Shown one piece after another: positions 12,110 to 22,212 of a stretch of 64,000 nt of DNA. The notes below the pieces were generated by a model that was not told the DNA's origin, did not search any database, and worked only from the letters and a program-made list of their open reading frames with translations. Positions within the stretch are counted from its first letter, which is position 1; each line of letters begins with the position of its first letter. The DNA comes from Platerodrilus igneus. Lineage: Eukaryota > Arthropoda > Insecta > Coleoptera > Lycidae. The stretch is taken from the NCBI GenBank assembly GCA_036346225.1, contig JARFIW010001082.1, positions 5,208,001 to 5,272,000 of the forward strand, in the 5' to 3' direction. A program made the translations under genes and the position numbers.

Positions 12110-12800
12110 ATGTAGTAATTATTATACTTATTGGACGTTACACGCACTGTATTTATTTTATTTTAATTATTACACGTACGCGAGTTATAGGATCCCCCAT
12201 CTATTATACATATAAAACTAATATCTTTATTAGGAAATATTAGGAAACATTAGGAAATGTTAGGACAGTGCAACAATGTCATAAAAGACAAATTGCAACA
12301 ATTTATTACATTATATTATGATGATTTCAGTTCCCACGAGTGGAAATGCTACAAAGTAGCACAAGGATAAGTGACACTGCAGATGTCAGGTCACAGACGG
12401 TCGTAGGATGTCACGTACCGAGATTACGCAGAATAAGCTGCAACATTGTAATTATGAATAGCTTGTAAGATAGCAACTATGTATTATGAAGTGTAAGCGG
12501 ACATAGGTCCGCAGGTTCCCACAGAATTGTAAAGAGGTAGGGAGATTATAAAAAGGCCGGGAGCTCCGCTCCCAGTCAGTTCATCAAACGTTCAGCTTTT
12601 ACCTTGCAGTTCGTAGATAACTCACTGTACAATTAAGTAATAATTTTGGAACTTAGAATAATTAATCAAGATTGTCTAAATTCAATATTTAACTTATGTA
12701 CAAAACTAAATAAATGTGTTAAAGTTCAAAGAATCTTTTTAAAAAGGACCGCTCGAAGCCACGAACCTTAACTCGCGTGCCTACAAATCGTAACGAAAAT
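12110..12800 (+). repeat. 3' LTR of the errantivirus-like element (approximate ends)
   Basis: Downstream of env, an LTR-like region starts around AGTAATTATTATAC (12114). It carries a TATA box in ATTATAAAAAGG (12545-12556), an arthropod initiator-like CAGTCAGTTCA near 12575-12585, and a polyadenylation signal AATAAATG near 12707. U3 contains three near repeats of TATTAGGAAA (12230-12265). No second LTR copy is present in the window, so the ends cannot be fixed by comparison. Confidence 0.55.
12545..12585 (+). promoter_or_regulatory. LTR core promoter: TATA box and initiator
   Basis: ATTATAAAAAGG is followed about 28 bases downstream by CCCAGTCAGTTCATC, which contains the TCAGT initiator common in arthropod RNA polymerase II promoters. 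This spacing is right for a start site near 12580. Confidence 0.6.
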
Positions 12801-13529
12801 CTTACAGAAACTAAAACCTGACTAACCGTGTCAAAGCTTAATGGGTTTTCAGGAAGATAACTTTATAAAAAAGTGTGTATGAAATTATGTGTTGTGCTAA
12901 TATAATAGGCAATAGGTCTGAAAACAACCCGGATATTAGCACAAGTTAAGCAGGCGTATGATTCACTGCGGTACATTACGAGAAAGGGTGGATAACGAAC
13001 AACCCGTATAACCTACGATTGATGGAACCGGGAAGTATATTAACGATGTGTTCATATACAAATGCAGTGTATGTGGACACACCACAAGTATGCGACCAGC
13101 AATGCTCCTTGATATATTAGTGAAAAAAGAAGATTTCTATAATCCGTTTCACGAGAGAATAAAGTAGAGGGTAGGTCGTATTGAGAGCGATTTACACCAC
13201 TAGAAATCTTGAGTAGAAAATTCAAAATAGTTACTTAACCTTATCTATTTGACATAGGCAAACAAAAAATAACAATTTATAAAGACAATTTTAATAGTAG
13301 CTATACATAAAATATTTTCTTAAATACAATACTTCGTCACTTTCAGAAATTTCCACTACATCTATAATAAATAACTAAATGGCATCAGGCCATGTCTATG
13401 TATAAAATCATAAAGAATGTGATTAAACTTTATAGTAAAATTCAGAAACAGAAGTAGGTATTACTGTACAAGTAATTTATAGCAGTCGAATAGCACAAAT
13501 TATATTCGAGTTCATTCATCACTATTTCT
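12801..13529. other. Spacer with one possible small coding fragment
   Basis: Mostly non-coding and AT-rich. The exception is a frame at 13012-13167 described separately. Confidence 0.5.
13012..13167 (+). pseudogene. Short fragment with a CxxC zinc motif, unknown
   Basis: A stop-to-stop frame of about 51 codons reads ...GTGKYINDVFIYKCSVCG then HTTSMRPAMLLDILVKKEDF and ends with NPFHERIK. The composition (few rare residues, one C-x2-C pair, a charged helical end) is more protein-like than its surroundings. It lacks an ATG. I do not recognise it; a relic of another element is the simplest reading. Confidence 0.25.
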
Positions 13530-14300
13530 TCAACCACATCTTCTGCAATGCCAAATTCCAAATCGGTCTTTCTTCTTTTCCAAGAACATGATTGACACAA
13601 CTTTTTCACAAGGCATAAACTGCGCTTCTAGTGCTATTTTGAAACATAGTTTTTACATCATTTAATTTGACTGCGGTGTTATGTGCAGCAACATAACTCT
13701 TAACATTAGCCCATACAAATTGTACAGGATTAAAACTGCAGTGGTAGGGATGTAATCGCAGCACTATTCGTCCATTATTTTTCAGACCAATACATCAATA
13801 ATATATGCTATAATATGTTATAATATATTAATAATATGTTATAATAATTGAAGCTTTAGATAACAATCCTCACTTTTAGTTACTTTATTTACAAGTCAAT
13901 CCATAATATCTGCCATGTTCCAGCATTTGTGTAGAGTACATTTATCCATTACTATCACACAATCAACTTCCTTAAAAACTTCACCGTTCATGTCTTCATT
14001 GTAGTCCCCTAAAATTCATTTAATGAAATCATGAAATGAAACAAATTTACAAATTTAACATAGCTATTTTCTTCCATTCAAAAAGTAAAGTCCCTGAGCG
14101 ACAAATCATTTCAGTACCAATGTGAGTTACGATTAAGCTTATGTCTTTTCCCAAGGGATCTTTTATGCTCGATAACAAACGCTTATTAGCTGCTTGCCTA
14201 GCAATTTTATCTGTGGTATCTTGCCAAACTTTATTTGTAGCGTGTCCTGCATTCACCTAAGTTTAGTTCAAATAATGCACTTTACCGTTTTCATTGCAGT
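13530..14300 (-). pseudogene. Decayed DDE transposase (IS630/Tc1-like DDE_3 type)
   Basis: On the minus strand from 14300 downward, pieces in different frames read NGKVHYLN-T, then NAGHATNKVWQDTT and IVTHIG (14047-14256). A second piece, near 13960-14010, reads GDYNEDMNG, then VDCVIVMDKCTLHK. A third, near 13600-13745, reads HPYHCSFNPVQFVWANVKSY followed by VAAHNTAVKLND. From memory this matches a transposase family abundant in aphids and other insects, with DETWxNAGHT, a DYHxEMN block, VxMDNAxYH and HCxxNPIExxWAxVK blocks carrying the acidic triad. Here the first Asp-Glu is replaced by stops, and the Asn after the second Asp and the Ile-Glu after NP are changed. It is inactive. The palindromic element begins 80 bases upstream of its 5' remnant. 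Confidence 0.7.
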
Positions 14301-14372
14301 AGTGTCTTATTGTTTGTAACTATTTTAAAAGATGTTGTGTGATTCGCCTATTTCTATTAAAGTGAAATCAAA

Positions 14373-14378
14373 CACCAT
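14373..14378 (+). repeat. Target-site duplication CACCAT, left
   Basis: CACCAT directly precedes the element start AGTAGGGTAAAATC. The identical hexamer follows the element end at 26747-26752. Six-base duplications are characteristic of Polinton/Maverick integration by a retrovirus-type integrase. Confidence 0.85.
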
Positions 14379-14404
14379 AGTAGGGTAAAATCAAGAAACC
14401 TGGG

Positions 14405-14499
14405 CCCACATTTGCTCCCAAAACCCACATTTGCTCCCACATTTACATGTAAATCCCCATAAGGAGCAAATGTGGAGGAGTGATCCCACATTTGCTCCC
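14405..14499. repeat. Subterminal iterons CCCACATTTGCTCCC (left end)
   Basis: Direct copies at 14405-14419, 14424-14438 and 14485-14499, plus an inverted GGAGCAAATGTGG at 14463-14475, lie within 125 bases of the element end. The palindrome ATTTACATGTAAAT sits between them. The mirror set is at about 26626-26720. Clustered short repeats next to the ends are typical recombinase or initiator binding sites. Confidence 0.75.
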
Positions 14500-14515
14500 A
14501 CATCTAAACCAAATA

Positions 14516-14809
14516 GTTTTCTTCGACTAGCCATTTTTTTATCTTTCATCTGAACCAAAAAGTTTTCTTCGACTAGCCATTTTTTTATCTTTCATCTGAA
14601 CCAAATAGTTTTCTTTGTCTAGCCAATGCATCTTTTGAGATAAACCTATCTTGTTTGGTATTAATTAACATTAGAATTTTCTCAGCTACCCGAATCTCTA
14701 GGAATTTTTTCGATTGCATCACCCCCAAGGGAGCTACCCTGATTTTAAGATTTCTTACCTGTTGCGACTTTTGAGCGTTCTTATAAAATTTTTTATACAT
14801 GCGATACAT
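14516..14809 (-). CDS. Repeated 74-residue small ORF (left arm) with C-terminal peptide repeats
   Basis: The minus-strand frame from 14809 encodes 74 basic residues that match 26316-26540 on the other arm except one Ile/Asn. Its final codons (RRKLFGSDER) are repeated downstream in 45-base direct repeats, each with its own ATG and stop (14516-14620). A second, diverged unit lies immediately upstream (14814-15017), and further related units are in the copy at 63.5 kb. Repetition with partial preservation of the residues KFLEIRVAEKIL-LID suggests coding, but a structural repeat is possible. Confidence 0.4.
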
Positions 14810-14840
14810 TAAATTAGCTTAGAATTTTACACACAACCCG

Positions 14841-14857
14841 AATCTGCAAACAGATTT
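14841..14857. repeat. Iteron-like hairpin motif, copy 1
   Basis: AATCTGCAAACAGATTT forms a 6-7 bp stem with a 3-4 base loop and is embedded in the conserved context GGTGTGGTCC (minus strand). It is one of nine copies in the two elements. Confidence 0.7.
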
Positions 14858-15132
14858 GAAATCGGACCACACCCTGCAAAGTTACACATATACCCTCTGC
14901 GAGATAAATCTTTCTCCACATTTCCATCCACGAGATAAACCTACCTTGTTTGGTATCAATTAAGATTAGAATTTTCTCAGCTACCCGAATTTCTAAGAAT
15001 TTTTTAGATAACGCCATCCCCAGGGACCTACCCTGATTTTAAGATTTCTTACCTGTAGCGACTTTTGATCGTTCTTATAAATTTTTATACATTCAATACA
15101 TCTTGTTAGGCTAGAATTTTATGTAGAATCCG

Positions 15133-15149
15133 AATCTGTAAACAGATTT
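15133..15149. repeat. Iteron-like hairpin motif, copy 2
   Basis: AATCTGTAAACAGATTT with the flanking GGACCACCCCTTACC, the inverse of the context in the right arm at 26013-26029. Confidence 0.7.
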
Positions 15150-15343
15150 AAAACAGGACCACCCCTTACCATTTTACACACACCCTCTAAATTATAACTT
15201 TCCTGCAGCTTATACCTAAAAGAAAATCTAAAAACCATTCTTAAAACTTTTTATTACAGACAATTTTTACTAATACAGTTTAAATTTTGTAAACCACATT
15301 TCTAAATACATATTCACAATTTTTATTTTGAACCTAGAACTTC

Positions 15344-16118
15344 TCATATCGGCTCATACTTATTAATATTTATTTCTAAATAGAGCACCTTTTCCAAAGA
15401 CCAACCGGACCCGCATGTTTCAAATTCCTCTAATTTTGTTCTTATGGTTTCGCTTAAGACCTCGTACATATTTTCCAGATTACTAGAAGACGTTATAACC
15501 ACATTTTTGTGTTAAAGGATTTCACATCGGACTTCTCTTCCCCATTTTGGTGTAAACGCCGTAGAGTTCGCAGTAGACTTTATTGCTGTATGTTGTATTC
15601 TTTTTCATTTATTAATCGAATAAATCGCTCTTTCTGCTTCCAAAGAAACTCGGGCACTCCATCGTCGAGACTGGCGTTCTTTATGCGATAGCTAGCCATA
15701 CGGTTGTTAAACGCTGTACTAACCATTTCTACACCATCGTCGTTAGTAGCGGTAACTGATGCATTTTTATGTTTGTTGCTCCTTAAGTGTGCGGCATACG
15801 TAGTTTTTTCCATTTCGAAATCGCATACTTTACACATAATTCGTGGTTGTTTCCTACAAGACCCTTTAACAGCTGGCGGAGCTGAACGTTTACGGCTTAA
15901 TGACATGCCGTGCTGTTTTTCCTTGTGTCGCTGTAAGTTGCCCATTCTCGTAAAAGCGATACCGCAAGACCCACAGTTAAAGAACTTTGCTGCAGACGGA
16001 TGTATAAGCAACCTGGGCGATGTTACACCACGACATTTGTTCTGGTGCCGTTTGAGAGCATCCTCCTGGTAAAGTAGACGTGACACAGCTCGCATTTAAA
16101 AACGTTAGCAGATACCAT
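15344..16118 (-). pseudogene. Zinc-finger/PolB N-terminal module, left-arm copy
   Basis: Same module as 25036-25816 in inverted orientation. It differs by a missing G at about 16067, which breaks finger 1, and a missing A near 15585, which breaks the following conserved domain, besides the shared frame break before the final segment. See the right-arm entry for domain detail. Whether these indels are mutations or homopolymer consensus errors cannot be decided here. Confidence 0.7.
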
Positions 16119-18130
16119 TTTAGTACAAAACAAAATCCGCACTATAGCACTTGACTTGTAAGCGAACTAACTTATAACTAAAGAGTTTACTCTTACGCAC
16201 CTGCTTTATGTACCCTATTGAATGCAAACCGAAGGTTTCGAAGACACCGAACGAAGTTGAGGATTCATCGGGGAACTAAATGACGTCATAATCCTTGCTG
16301 CTTGTCCAGTACATTTAGCGTCAATGCACGCACCTGGTTCGCATCGTCGATGGTGCGAATACCGTTAGTAGAAACATCGGAAAACGTCTTCCATGTTATA
16401 CGGATCGCGTGCATATTAAAAATCCAAAAGGGTGATAGCACACGCACACAAATTGTGTGCAAGTCGTGTTGTAGAAGATGCAGTGCTACTATAACCAAAA
16501 ACACTTTAAACCATTACTAAGGAAATACCAACTTGTTGTCTACAGAATACTTACTAATAAAGCAATTTAATTTTAAATAACTTCTACGTCATATTTTCGG
16601 AAATGGCAGGTTGAATATTTTCCAAATGAATCACCAAGCGAAAGTATATGCTTAGCGGTATTTAAATTAACCATTAATTTCCAATTTTTACGACCGTCGT
16701 TAATTATAGATTAAAATTTAATTTGTGCACGTTCGAGCTTCTCGTAAACTAACATATTTTATAGCAACTGTATAATACATGCATACCCCTTCGCCGCGCT
16801 ACTGCTATTCTTGTAATTGCTAGAAAAGTCACTCTCCTTTTACTGTTAGGACTGGGCAAAGCACCATTTTATACTTTCTATAGCACATCGCGCACTTTTC
16901 GTCTGATAATTATGCTTCTGTAGGTTATTACACTTTCGCATAGCGGTCGACCGCACGTAATGATTTCTAGAACCGGTAAGTACTCGATATCGTCCAAATA
17001 GAGAATTAGATGCTCGATGTCTGTCAACTTCCAATTCCCTCGTAAAAGGTAGAAAAAACTCAGTCAATCATCCATCTAACTTAAACTTCGACCTGTTCCT
17101 GTTCTGATAATTTACAAACATTTTCAAACGACAATGGGCCGAGAATTTTCAACCTCCGGGGATCTTTAAGTCGTGATCAATTACACATCCGAGCTACGCG
17201 TAAACTAACATATTTTGCAGCAACTGTATAATACATGCATACCCTTCTCTGCGCTACTGCTATTCTTGTAGTTGCTTGGAAAAGTCAGTCGCCCTTTTAC
17301 TGCTAGGGCCGCTAAAAGCACCATTCCATACTTTATTTATAAGTGTAGCACATCGCGCACTTTTGTCGGATAATTAAATTTTTGTTTATGTAGGCCTTTA
17401 CACTTTCGCTTATTTAAACATCTAATACAATTGATTAACCACTTTCGATTATTCTAACGGGAACCACCATACATCCCGCCGCACCGTTCTTTTGAATCCA
17501 ACGATCCTATGGGCTTCCACGCACTAACACCTGACGTATCTTTCCTACTATTTGTTAAACAAAAACTACCGGCATCGCCATGTTCGCATACGAACGTAAG
17601 CAGATGTTTGTGGATGTGTACGAGAATATGTAACCATATACATTAACCAGTCTAAGCTATTTTATTTAGTCCAAGAAAATTATTATTTTTCTAATCCACA
17701 ACTAATAATCGCCTTTATAGGTTTAACATTTCTACCATTTCCCAATGACTGGTGCTACGTACATGGAAACTTTAATTTCTTATTAGAGAGAATTCTTATT
17801 ATCCCACGCACTGCTGCGTAGTTGCATGCCCACCCCTTTTGGGAATATATGCTCGTTATAGGTTGTAGCACCCGCGGTTTTACTTAACTACACTTCGTGA
17901 GACCCCTTTAATCTTTTTAATCGTATCTTTCTCGCTTACAATACACTCGGACTTAGCCCTACTACCAACAAATTCTAATACTAGACCCCCATTAAATTCG
18001 TCTTTAAATTTCCCTACAAGTTTTTATCGACAAGTGTTATACTGTATTTATTATACGCAGGGTAGTCACTCTTTTAAGATAAATATATTTTGCTAGGTAT
18101 CAACTAATAGTAAATTTTTCTAGGGACCCC

Positions 18131-18148
18131 AAATCTGTAAATAGATTT
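18131..18148. repeat. Iteron-like hairpin motif, copy 3
   Basis: AAATCTGTAAATAGATTT followed by AGGACCACCCCATAC, the mirror of 22994-23011 in the right arm. Confidence 0.7.
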
Positions 18149-18848
18149 TAAATAGGACCACCCCATACAAAGTTATGCGTTTTAAAGACCCAAATCACTA
18201 ATTTTTGCTCATCTTTATTTAACACCATTTTTAAAACCTTTTTCGCTACCCAAGACATATGCCTTAGCCAACCATCTCCCGAGAAATCTAAAACCGTCGT
18301 GCCCCGCGAATACCACGTGGAGATAACACGTATACTCTGTCAACCAGGAAGCCGGAAGGATTTGGAAGGTGGTAGAAGAACTTAAAAATTATGGAATCTT
18401 AAAACTAATATATACACTAGATTTACAAAATCCATACAAATATAAACAACTATCTTATATCTTTACGCCCCCATGCGTAGATTGTTGTACTATTAGGAAT
18501 GATGTACCTTTTGTCATCTTCCCTCGATAAACTAATTTTATTAATAAGCTGCGTATGCAAATCGTATTCTTTTACTCCGGATACATACGCAGGCAAGTAC
18601 TCCACACCAAATAAAGAATTGGATGCTTGGTGACTGTTAACATCCGCTTCCCTCGTGTACGCCCAGACACAAACCCAGCCCATGAGCACCCCTGCGCATG
18701 CACACCCCTGCCCATGCGCACCCATGCGCGTACGCACTCCTGCCCATGCGCGCTGCCCATGAGCACCCCTCTCTGTGCGACTGCTATTTCGGGGTAACGT
18801 TACAGCCTTTTATAAATAAAGAACAATGTTATATACTATTATAAAATG

Positions 18849-18854
18849 TTTATT
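18849..18854 (-). terminator. Polyadenylation signal of the Rep-like gene
   Basis: AATAAA on the minus strand about 75 bases after the stop codon at 18930, in an AT-rich context. A copy of it lies at the equivalent position (about 22290) behind the duplicated 3' end in the right arm. Confidence 0.55.
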
Positions 18855-18929
18855 CTGACATTATACATAACAAATTTAAAATATTTAATGCCAAGCATGG
18901 AGTCATTTAAACTTAATTTTAATACAAAG

Positions 18930-21314
18930 TTATACACAGAAGACAGTCCTTTCTTTATGTTTGTTTGCAGTGGTTTTAATTTTATCTAATTTTATTCGCA
19001 GCTTAAAATTTAAATCGACACCCAAGTCTTCTATCTCCTTTTCTAACCAATAGTTTGATACATAGAGACCGTCTAGGTTTTCGAATTGTAAAATGTACCG
19101 AAGTTTGCCTCTATATTTAAAGTTTTTGATTCCGCCGACAATCAGATCCATTCCTTTGTGTAATTCTTGCAGCTTGTGACAATCTTTTAATCGCAGCTTT
19201 CCCACTATATCCTGCATACGTATCTTGTTAGCTTGATCGACTTCTTCTTGTCGGTATTGGAAGAAATCCTTATTCTCCCACACACCGTTGTGTAGTTGCA
19301 TATCCGCCACTTTTGGGAATATATGGTTGTTATAGGTCGTAAGACCCTCGGTTTTAAATGATCCGAAAGGTTCTTTACTAGGTAAATATACAATGTTTAG
19401 CAGAACCCCTTTGCGTGTGGTGTACGCCAAGGTTACGAAACCCGCATTCCTTAGTTCGTCTTTGTTATCTGCCATTTTGATAAATACGTTTTTAGAATAA
19501 CCTTTTAAAAAATATACGGATTTAGTACCATCCTTTTCTGCAAGAAGACCTACATAACTAAAAGAGTCTTTCTTACTAACCGCAATTGCATACAGCTTGT
19601 ACAACCCGGATGTATCTAAGTCAGTCCATCGACACATAAAATAATCTTTTAATTCTTCCTCATTTTCTCTAATAAGATGTTCTTTGTCTAACACATCTTT
19701 GTATTGTTCGCGTATCGTCGCAGTGTTTTCCATGTAGTCCAATTTTCGTCTTTTTGCATCCATTTCCTCTAATTCCAGTTGTCTTTTCCTTCCACTTACA
19801 GCGTATGGTATACATAATGGAGCAATTTCCTTTAGCGTAAACGGATAGAGTTTACTACCAATATTTACGCGTTGTCGTACAACCTCTGGACGAATGTTAG
19901 GCGTATCTATCAATCCCAAGTCCGAAATTACTATTTCTTTTGGAATTGTAGAATATGGTGTGGCAGATTGTGTAAAATATGTACTACCTGCTTTAATATA
20001 GCACTTGTGTAAGATTTTTATTTTATCTTGGACATCTTCCTCTACTATCTCCAAATAATTTACAGGTAAATAGTTAAAACTAAAAGCCGAAAGCACATAC
20101 TTTATCAATTTTTCCTTTTCCTCTGGTTTTTTGGACAACTTAATTTGCAAGCCTGTCAATTTCTTTGTATTGCCATTCCCCCAATACACGTACTGTAGCA
20201 GGTTATTATACACTAAACAGCAGCTATTTTGTAGCTTGTCCGATAGCTTACTCCACATTTTGGCAAGTGGTACCGAGTACATTGGCGCCTTTAGGAAGTA
20301 TAACTTACTATCTTCCAATAACGTTAAACAGTCTTTTAAGGGATTATACACCCGTTCAGCACTGACATAGCTTTCAATTGCACAATTGTATATTGTCGCT
20401 TCCAATCGCGTAATACCATGTTGTTTAGCCAAAGTAGACGCAAATGTTTCCCTTAAACGTACATCTGGACAACGTAAAAAATCTAGTATATGATTGCCAA
20501 GTTGTTTATTAACACCAGGACTTGTTATCTGACACACAAATTTGTTGTATATCTTAATTCTTGCATTGGTTGTTAGCCATGTTAAACAATCAATTCCTAC
20601 AGTTTTATCGTTGTCAACTATAATATTACACTTTTCTTCGTATTCCCCCTTATAGCAAAAGTTATGCTTTGTAGTTAAATAATTACACATCTCCATCTTG
20701 CTAAATATGCCCGCAAAATCTTGGGTTACAGCCATATCAAAAAGATAGAAATAATCTTTTTCGACTTCGTCTAATATATCTGGTAGTTCCTCCAATAAAG
20801 TTTCCAACTTAACATCTGCTAGTTCCACTTTGTATGGAACACATATAGGATTTTGGAATTTTTTATTAATGCATTCGAGGTCTTCTTTTCCGATAATTTC
20901 TTTTACTCTCTGGCCCATATTGTTAGTGCTTTCCAGAGAAAACGGAAGCTTAGCTTTAACACCATGCCTAGCGGAAACAAATCGGTTGAACTTTATTCGT
21001 AGATAGCTGTTAAATGCACCACAAATTTCTTTTTTTAGGATAAACATCCTTTTGTTTGCAGATGCTTGTTCGGTGTCAGAAAGGTCGCAAATTTTAACCA
21101 ACATTATATTGTTACAAAATGGTTCTGTAATTGGTGTGTGTAGTCCACCAGTCAGCATCTGTTTGCCTTCGACATAACAAATATTACCAATATCTTTTAC
21201 CAGATTATTGTTGCACATATTTTCTGTCAACAGCCATAATCCAAATCGCTCATTTGTCGGTTTCACTTTATTCCCAAGAAGTTGAGAAACGTTAATCACC
21301 TTGGAGACGCTCAT
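18930..21314 (-). CDS. Rep-like protein of the palindromic element, 794 residues
   Basis: An uninterrupted 794-codon gene, the longest in the window, starting at the ATG at 21314. Motifs: FDMAVTQDFAG (residues 192-202), DNDKTVGIDCLTWL (234-247), RIKIYNKF (252-259) and GITRLEATIY (300-309). The order 'D-x-AVxxDFxG ... YxK ... RLE' recalls the catalytic core of pT181-type rolling-circle initiators (Rep_trans family), where a Tyr-Asp-Lys and an Arg-x-Glu block surround the nicking site. I also recall invertebrate hypothetical proteins with the same four motifs. A nuclear-localisation-like segment (SGRKRQLELEEMDAKRRK, 507-524) precedes a C-terminal domain of unknown fold. No helicase Walker motif is evident. 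The last 95 codons are duplicated, inverted, at 21925-22212. A decayed copy lies at 38585-39400. Function as a replication or nicking protein is inference. Confidence 0.7.
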   Translation of the reverse strand: MSVSKVINVSQLLGNKVKPTNERFGLWLLTENMCNNNLVKDIGNICYVEGKQMLTGGLHTPITEPFCNNIMLVKICDLSDTEQASANKRMFILKKEICGAFNSYLRIKFNRFVSARHGVKAKLPFSLESTNNMGQRVKEIIGKEDLECINKKFQNPICVPYKVELADVKLETLLEELPDILDEVEKDYFYLFDMAVTQDFAGIFSKMEMCNYLTTKHNFCYKGEYEEKCNIIVDNDKTVGIDCLTWLTTNARIKIYNKFVCQITSPGVNKQLGNHILDFLRCPDVRLRETFASTLAKQHGITRLEATIYNCAIESYVSAERVYNPLKDCLTLLEDSKLYFLKAPMYSVPLAKMWSKLSDKLQNSCCLVYNNLLQYVYWGNGNTKKLTGLQIKLSKKPEEKEKLIKYVLSAFSFNYLPVNYLEIVEEDVQDKIKILHKCYIKAGSTYFTQSATPYSTIPKEIVISDLGLIDTPNIRPEVVRQRVNIGSKLYPFTLKEIAPLCIPYAVSGRKRQLELEEMDAKRRKLDYMENTATIREQYKDVLDKEHLIRENEEELKDYFMCRWTDLDTSGLYKLYAIAVSKKDSFSYVGLLAEKDGTKSVYFLKGYSKNVFIKMADNKDELRNAGFVTLAYTTRKGVLLNIVYLPSKEPFGSFKTEGLTTYNNHIFPKVADMQLHNGVWENKDFFQYRQEEVDQANKIRMQDIVGKLRLKDCHKLQELHKGMDLIVGGIKNFKYRGKLRYILQFENLDGLYVSNYWLEKEIEDLGVDLNFKLRIKLDKIKTTANKHKERTVFCV

Positions 21315-21480
21315 GTTTACCGTTCTAGCTACTATCGAATACTAAATTGAATACGAAAAAATTGTTCTCTTACGTATTCTACAGAGTGAGGACGTATATT
21401 GCCGAAGATAGTCGAATATGTTGTTATCCAACCTAAGCCGACAGGGATGCGCATCGACATATATCCGGATATATGTAGGA
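21315..21480 (-). promoter_or_regulatory. Upstream region of the Rep-like gene
   Basis: The 166 bases before the start codon contain no clear TATA box. There are several TATTCGA/ATACG repeats (for example GAATACG and ATTCGATA) that could be binding sites. Assignment as promoter rests only on position. Confidence 0.3.
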
Positions 21481-21888
21481 TGTTAAGTTAGGGTGAAATT
21501 GCCCCATAGGGTGAAATTACCCCCACATGACCACATGGCCATATGACCACATGACCATATGACCACATGACCATATGACCACATGACCACATGATCATAT
21601 GACCACATGACCATATGACCACATGACCACATGACCACATGACCATATGACCACATGACCATATGACCTAATTGCTTTTTAATGAGTATTCTCATTAAAA
21701 ACCCATTAGCACTAATTGTTTTTTAATGAGTTTTCTCATTAAAAACCCATTAGCACTAATTGCTTTTTAATGAGTTTTCTCATTAAAAACCTATTAGCAC
21801 TAATTGCTTTTTAATGAGTTTTTCCATTAAAAAACCAAGTGTGGACCTAGGTTAGATAAAAGGAAAAATTAACAGGTTAGGTCAGCGC
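21481..21888. repeat. Turn-around module: satellite, hairpin array and junction (inverted duplication 2)
   Basis: A satellite of alternating CATATGAC and CACATGAC units fills 21521-21668, preceded by two copies of GGGTGAAATT. Then come four 44-base units (21668-21835), each an inverted repeat of TTTTTAATGAG and CTCATTAAAAA around a 4-6 base loop followed by CCCATTAGCAC. After AACCAAGTGTGGACC and GTTAGATAAAAGGAAAAATT the inverted right arm begins at about 21889. The satellite can also fold, since CATATG is palindromic. The same arrangement, shorter and more degenerate, occurs at 3510-3690. Confidence 0.8.
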
Positions 21889-21889
21889 C

Positions 21890-22212
21890 GACAAGAAGAA
21901 GTCGATCAAGCTAACAAGATACGTATGCAGGATATAGTGGGAAAGCTGCGATTAAAAGATTGTCACAAGCTGCAAGAATTACACGAAGGAATGGATCTGA
22001 TTGTCGGCGGAATCAAAAACTTTAAATATAGAGGCAAACTTCGGTACATTTTACAATTCGAAAACCTAGACGGTCTCTATGTATCAAACTATTGGTTAGA
22101 AAAGGAGATAGAAGACTTGGGTGTCGATTTAAATTTTAAGCTGCGAATAAAATTAGATAAAATTAAAACCACTGCAAACAAACATAAAGAAAGGACTGTC
22201 TTCTGTGTATAA
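21890..22212 (+). pseudogene. Duplicated 3' end of the Rep-like gene
   Basis: Codons about 690-794 of the Rep-like gene, with a single Lys to Glu difference visible near residue 720, followed by the same 3' flank and AATAAA signal. It has no upstream part of the gene; the reading frame runs into the junction module. The ATG at 21925 is internal (M700 of the full protein). A truncated product is possible but not expected. Confidence 0.9.

Larger units (their letters stand above)
7541..12800 (+). mobile_element. Errantivirus-like Ty3/Gypsy retrotransposon, 5' part lost or unreadable
   Basis: Ordered on the plus strand: reverse transcriptase, RNase H, integrase, an F-like envelope gene and a 3' LTR with TATA box and arthropod initiator. 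This pol-env order with an env cleavage motif defines the insect errantivirus group. The sense strand is A-rich throughout. No gag, protease or 5' LTR can be read. The stretch 7541-8400 is A/C-skewed and garbled in the same way that the preceding block is G/T-skewed, so the 5' portion may be present but miscalled. Several frameshifts interrupt pol and env. The left boundary is approximate. Confidence 0.8.
14379..19253 (-). repeat. Left inverted arm of the palindromic element
   Basis: Reverse complement of 21889-26746 with scattered single-base differences. Several lie in homopolymers: GGG versus GG near 16234 and 24905, one missing G near 16067 in the zinc-finger frame, one missing A near 15585. 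The inner end lies in the Rep-like gene at codons about 690, where similarity to the right arm stops abruptly. The order from the outer end is: terminal iterons, 45-bp tandem repeats, small ORFs, PolB N-terminal module, duplicated 0.45-kb segment, GC-rich minisatellite, Rep-like gene 3' end. Confidence 0.9.

Noticed and set aside
15704..16072. 122-codon plus-strand frame over the zinc-finger module
   Set aside because: Antisense shadow of the zinc-finger/PolB module; the minus strand carries the recognisable domains.
18930..21314. Parvovirus or CRESS-virus Rep
   Set aside because: No HUH (HxH) motif and no superfamily 3 helicase Walker A/B motifs are visible; only the YxK and RLE blocks suggest an initiator, of a different class.
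21521..21668. CRISPR-like array
   Set aside because: Units are 8 bases without unique spacers; this is a simple satellite in a eukaryotic genome.
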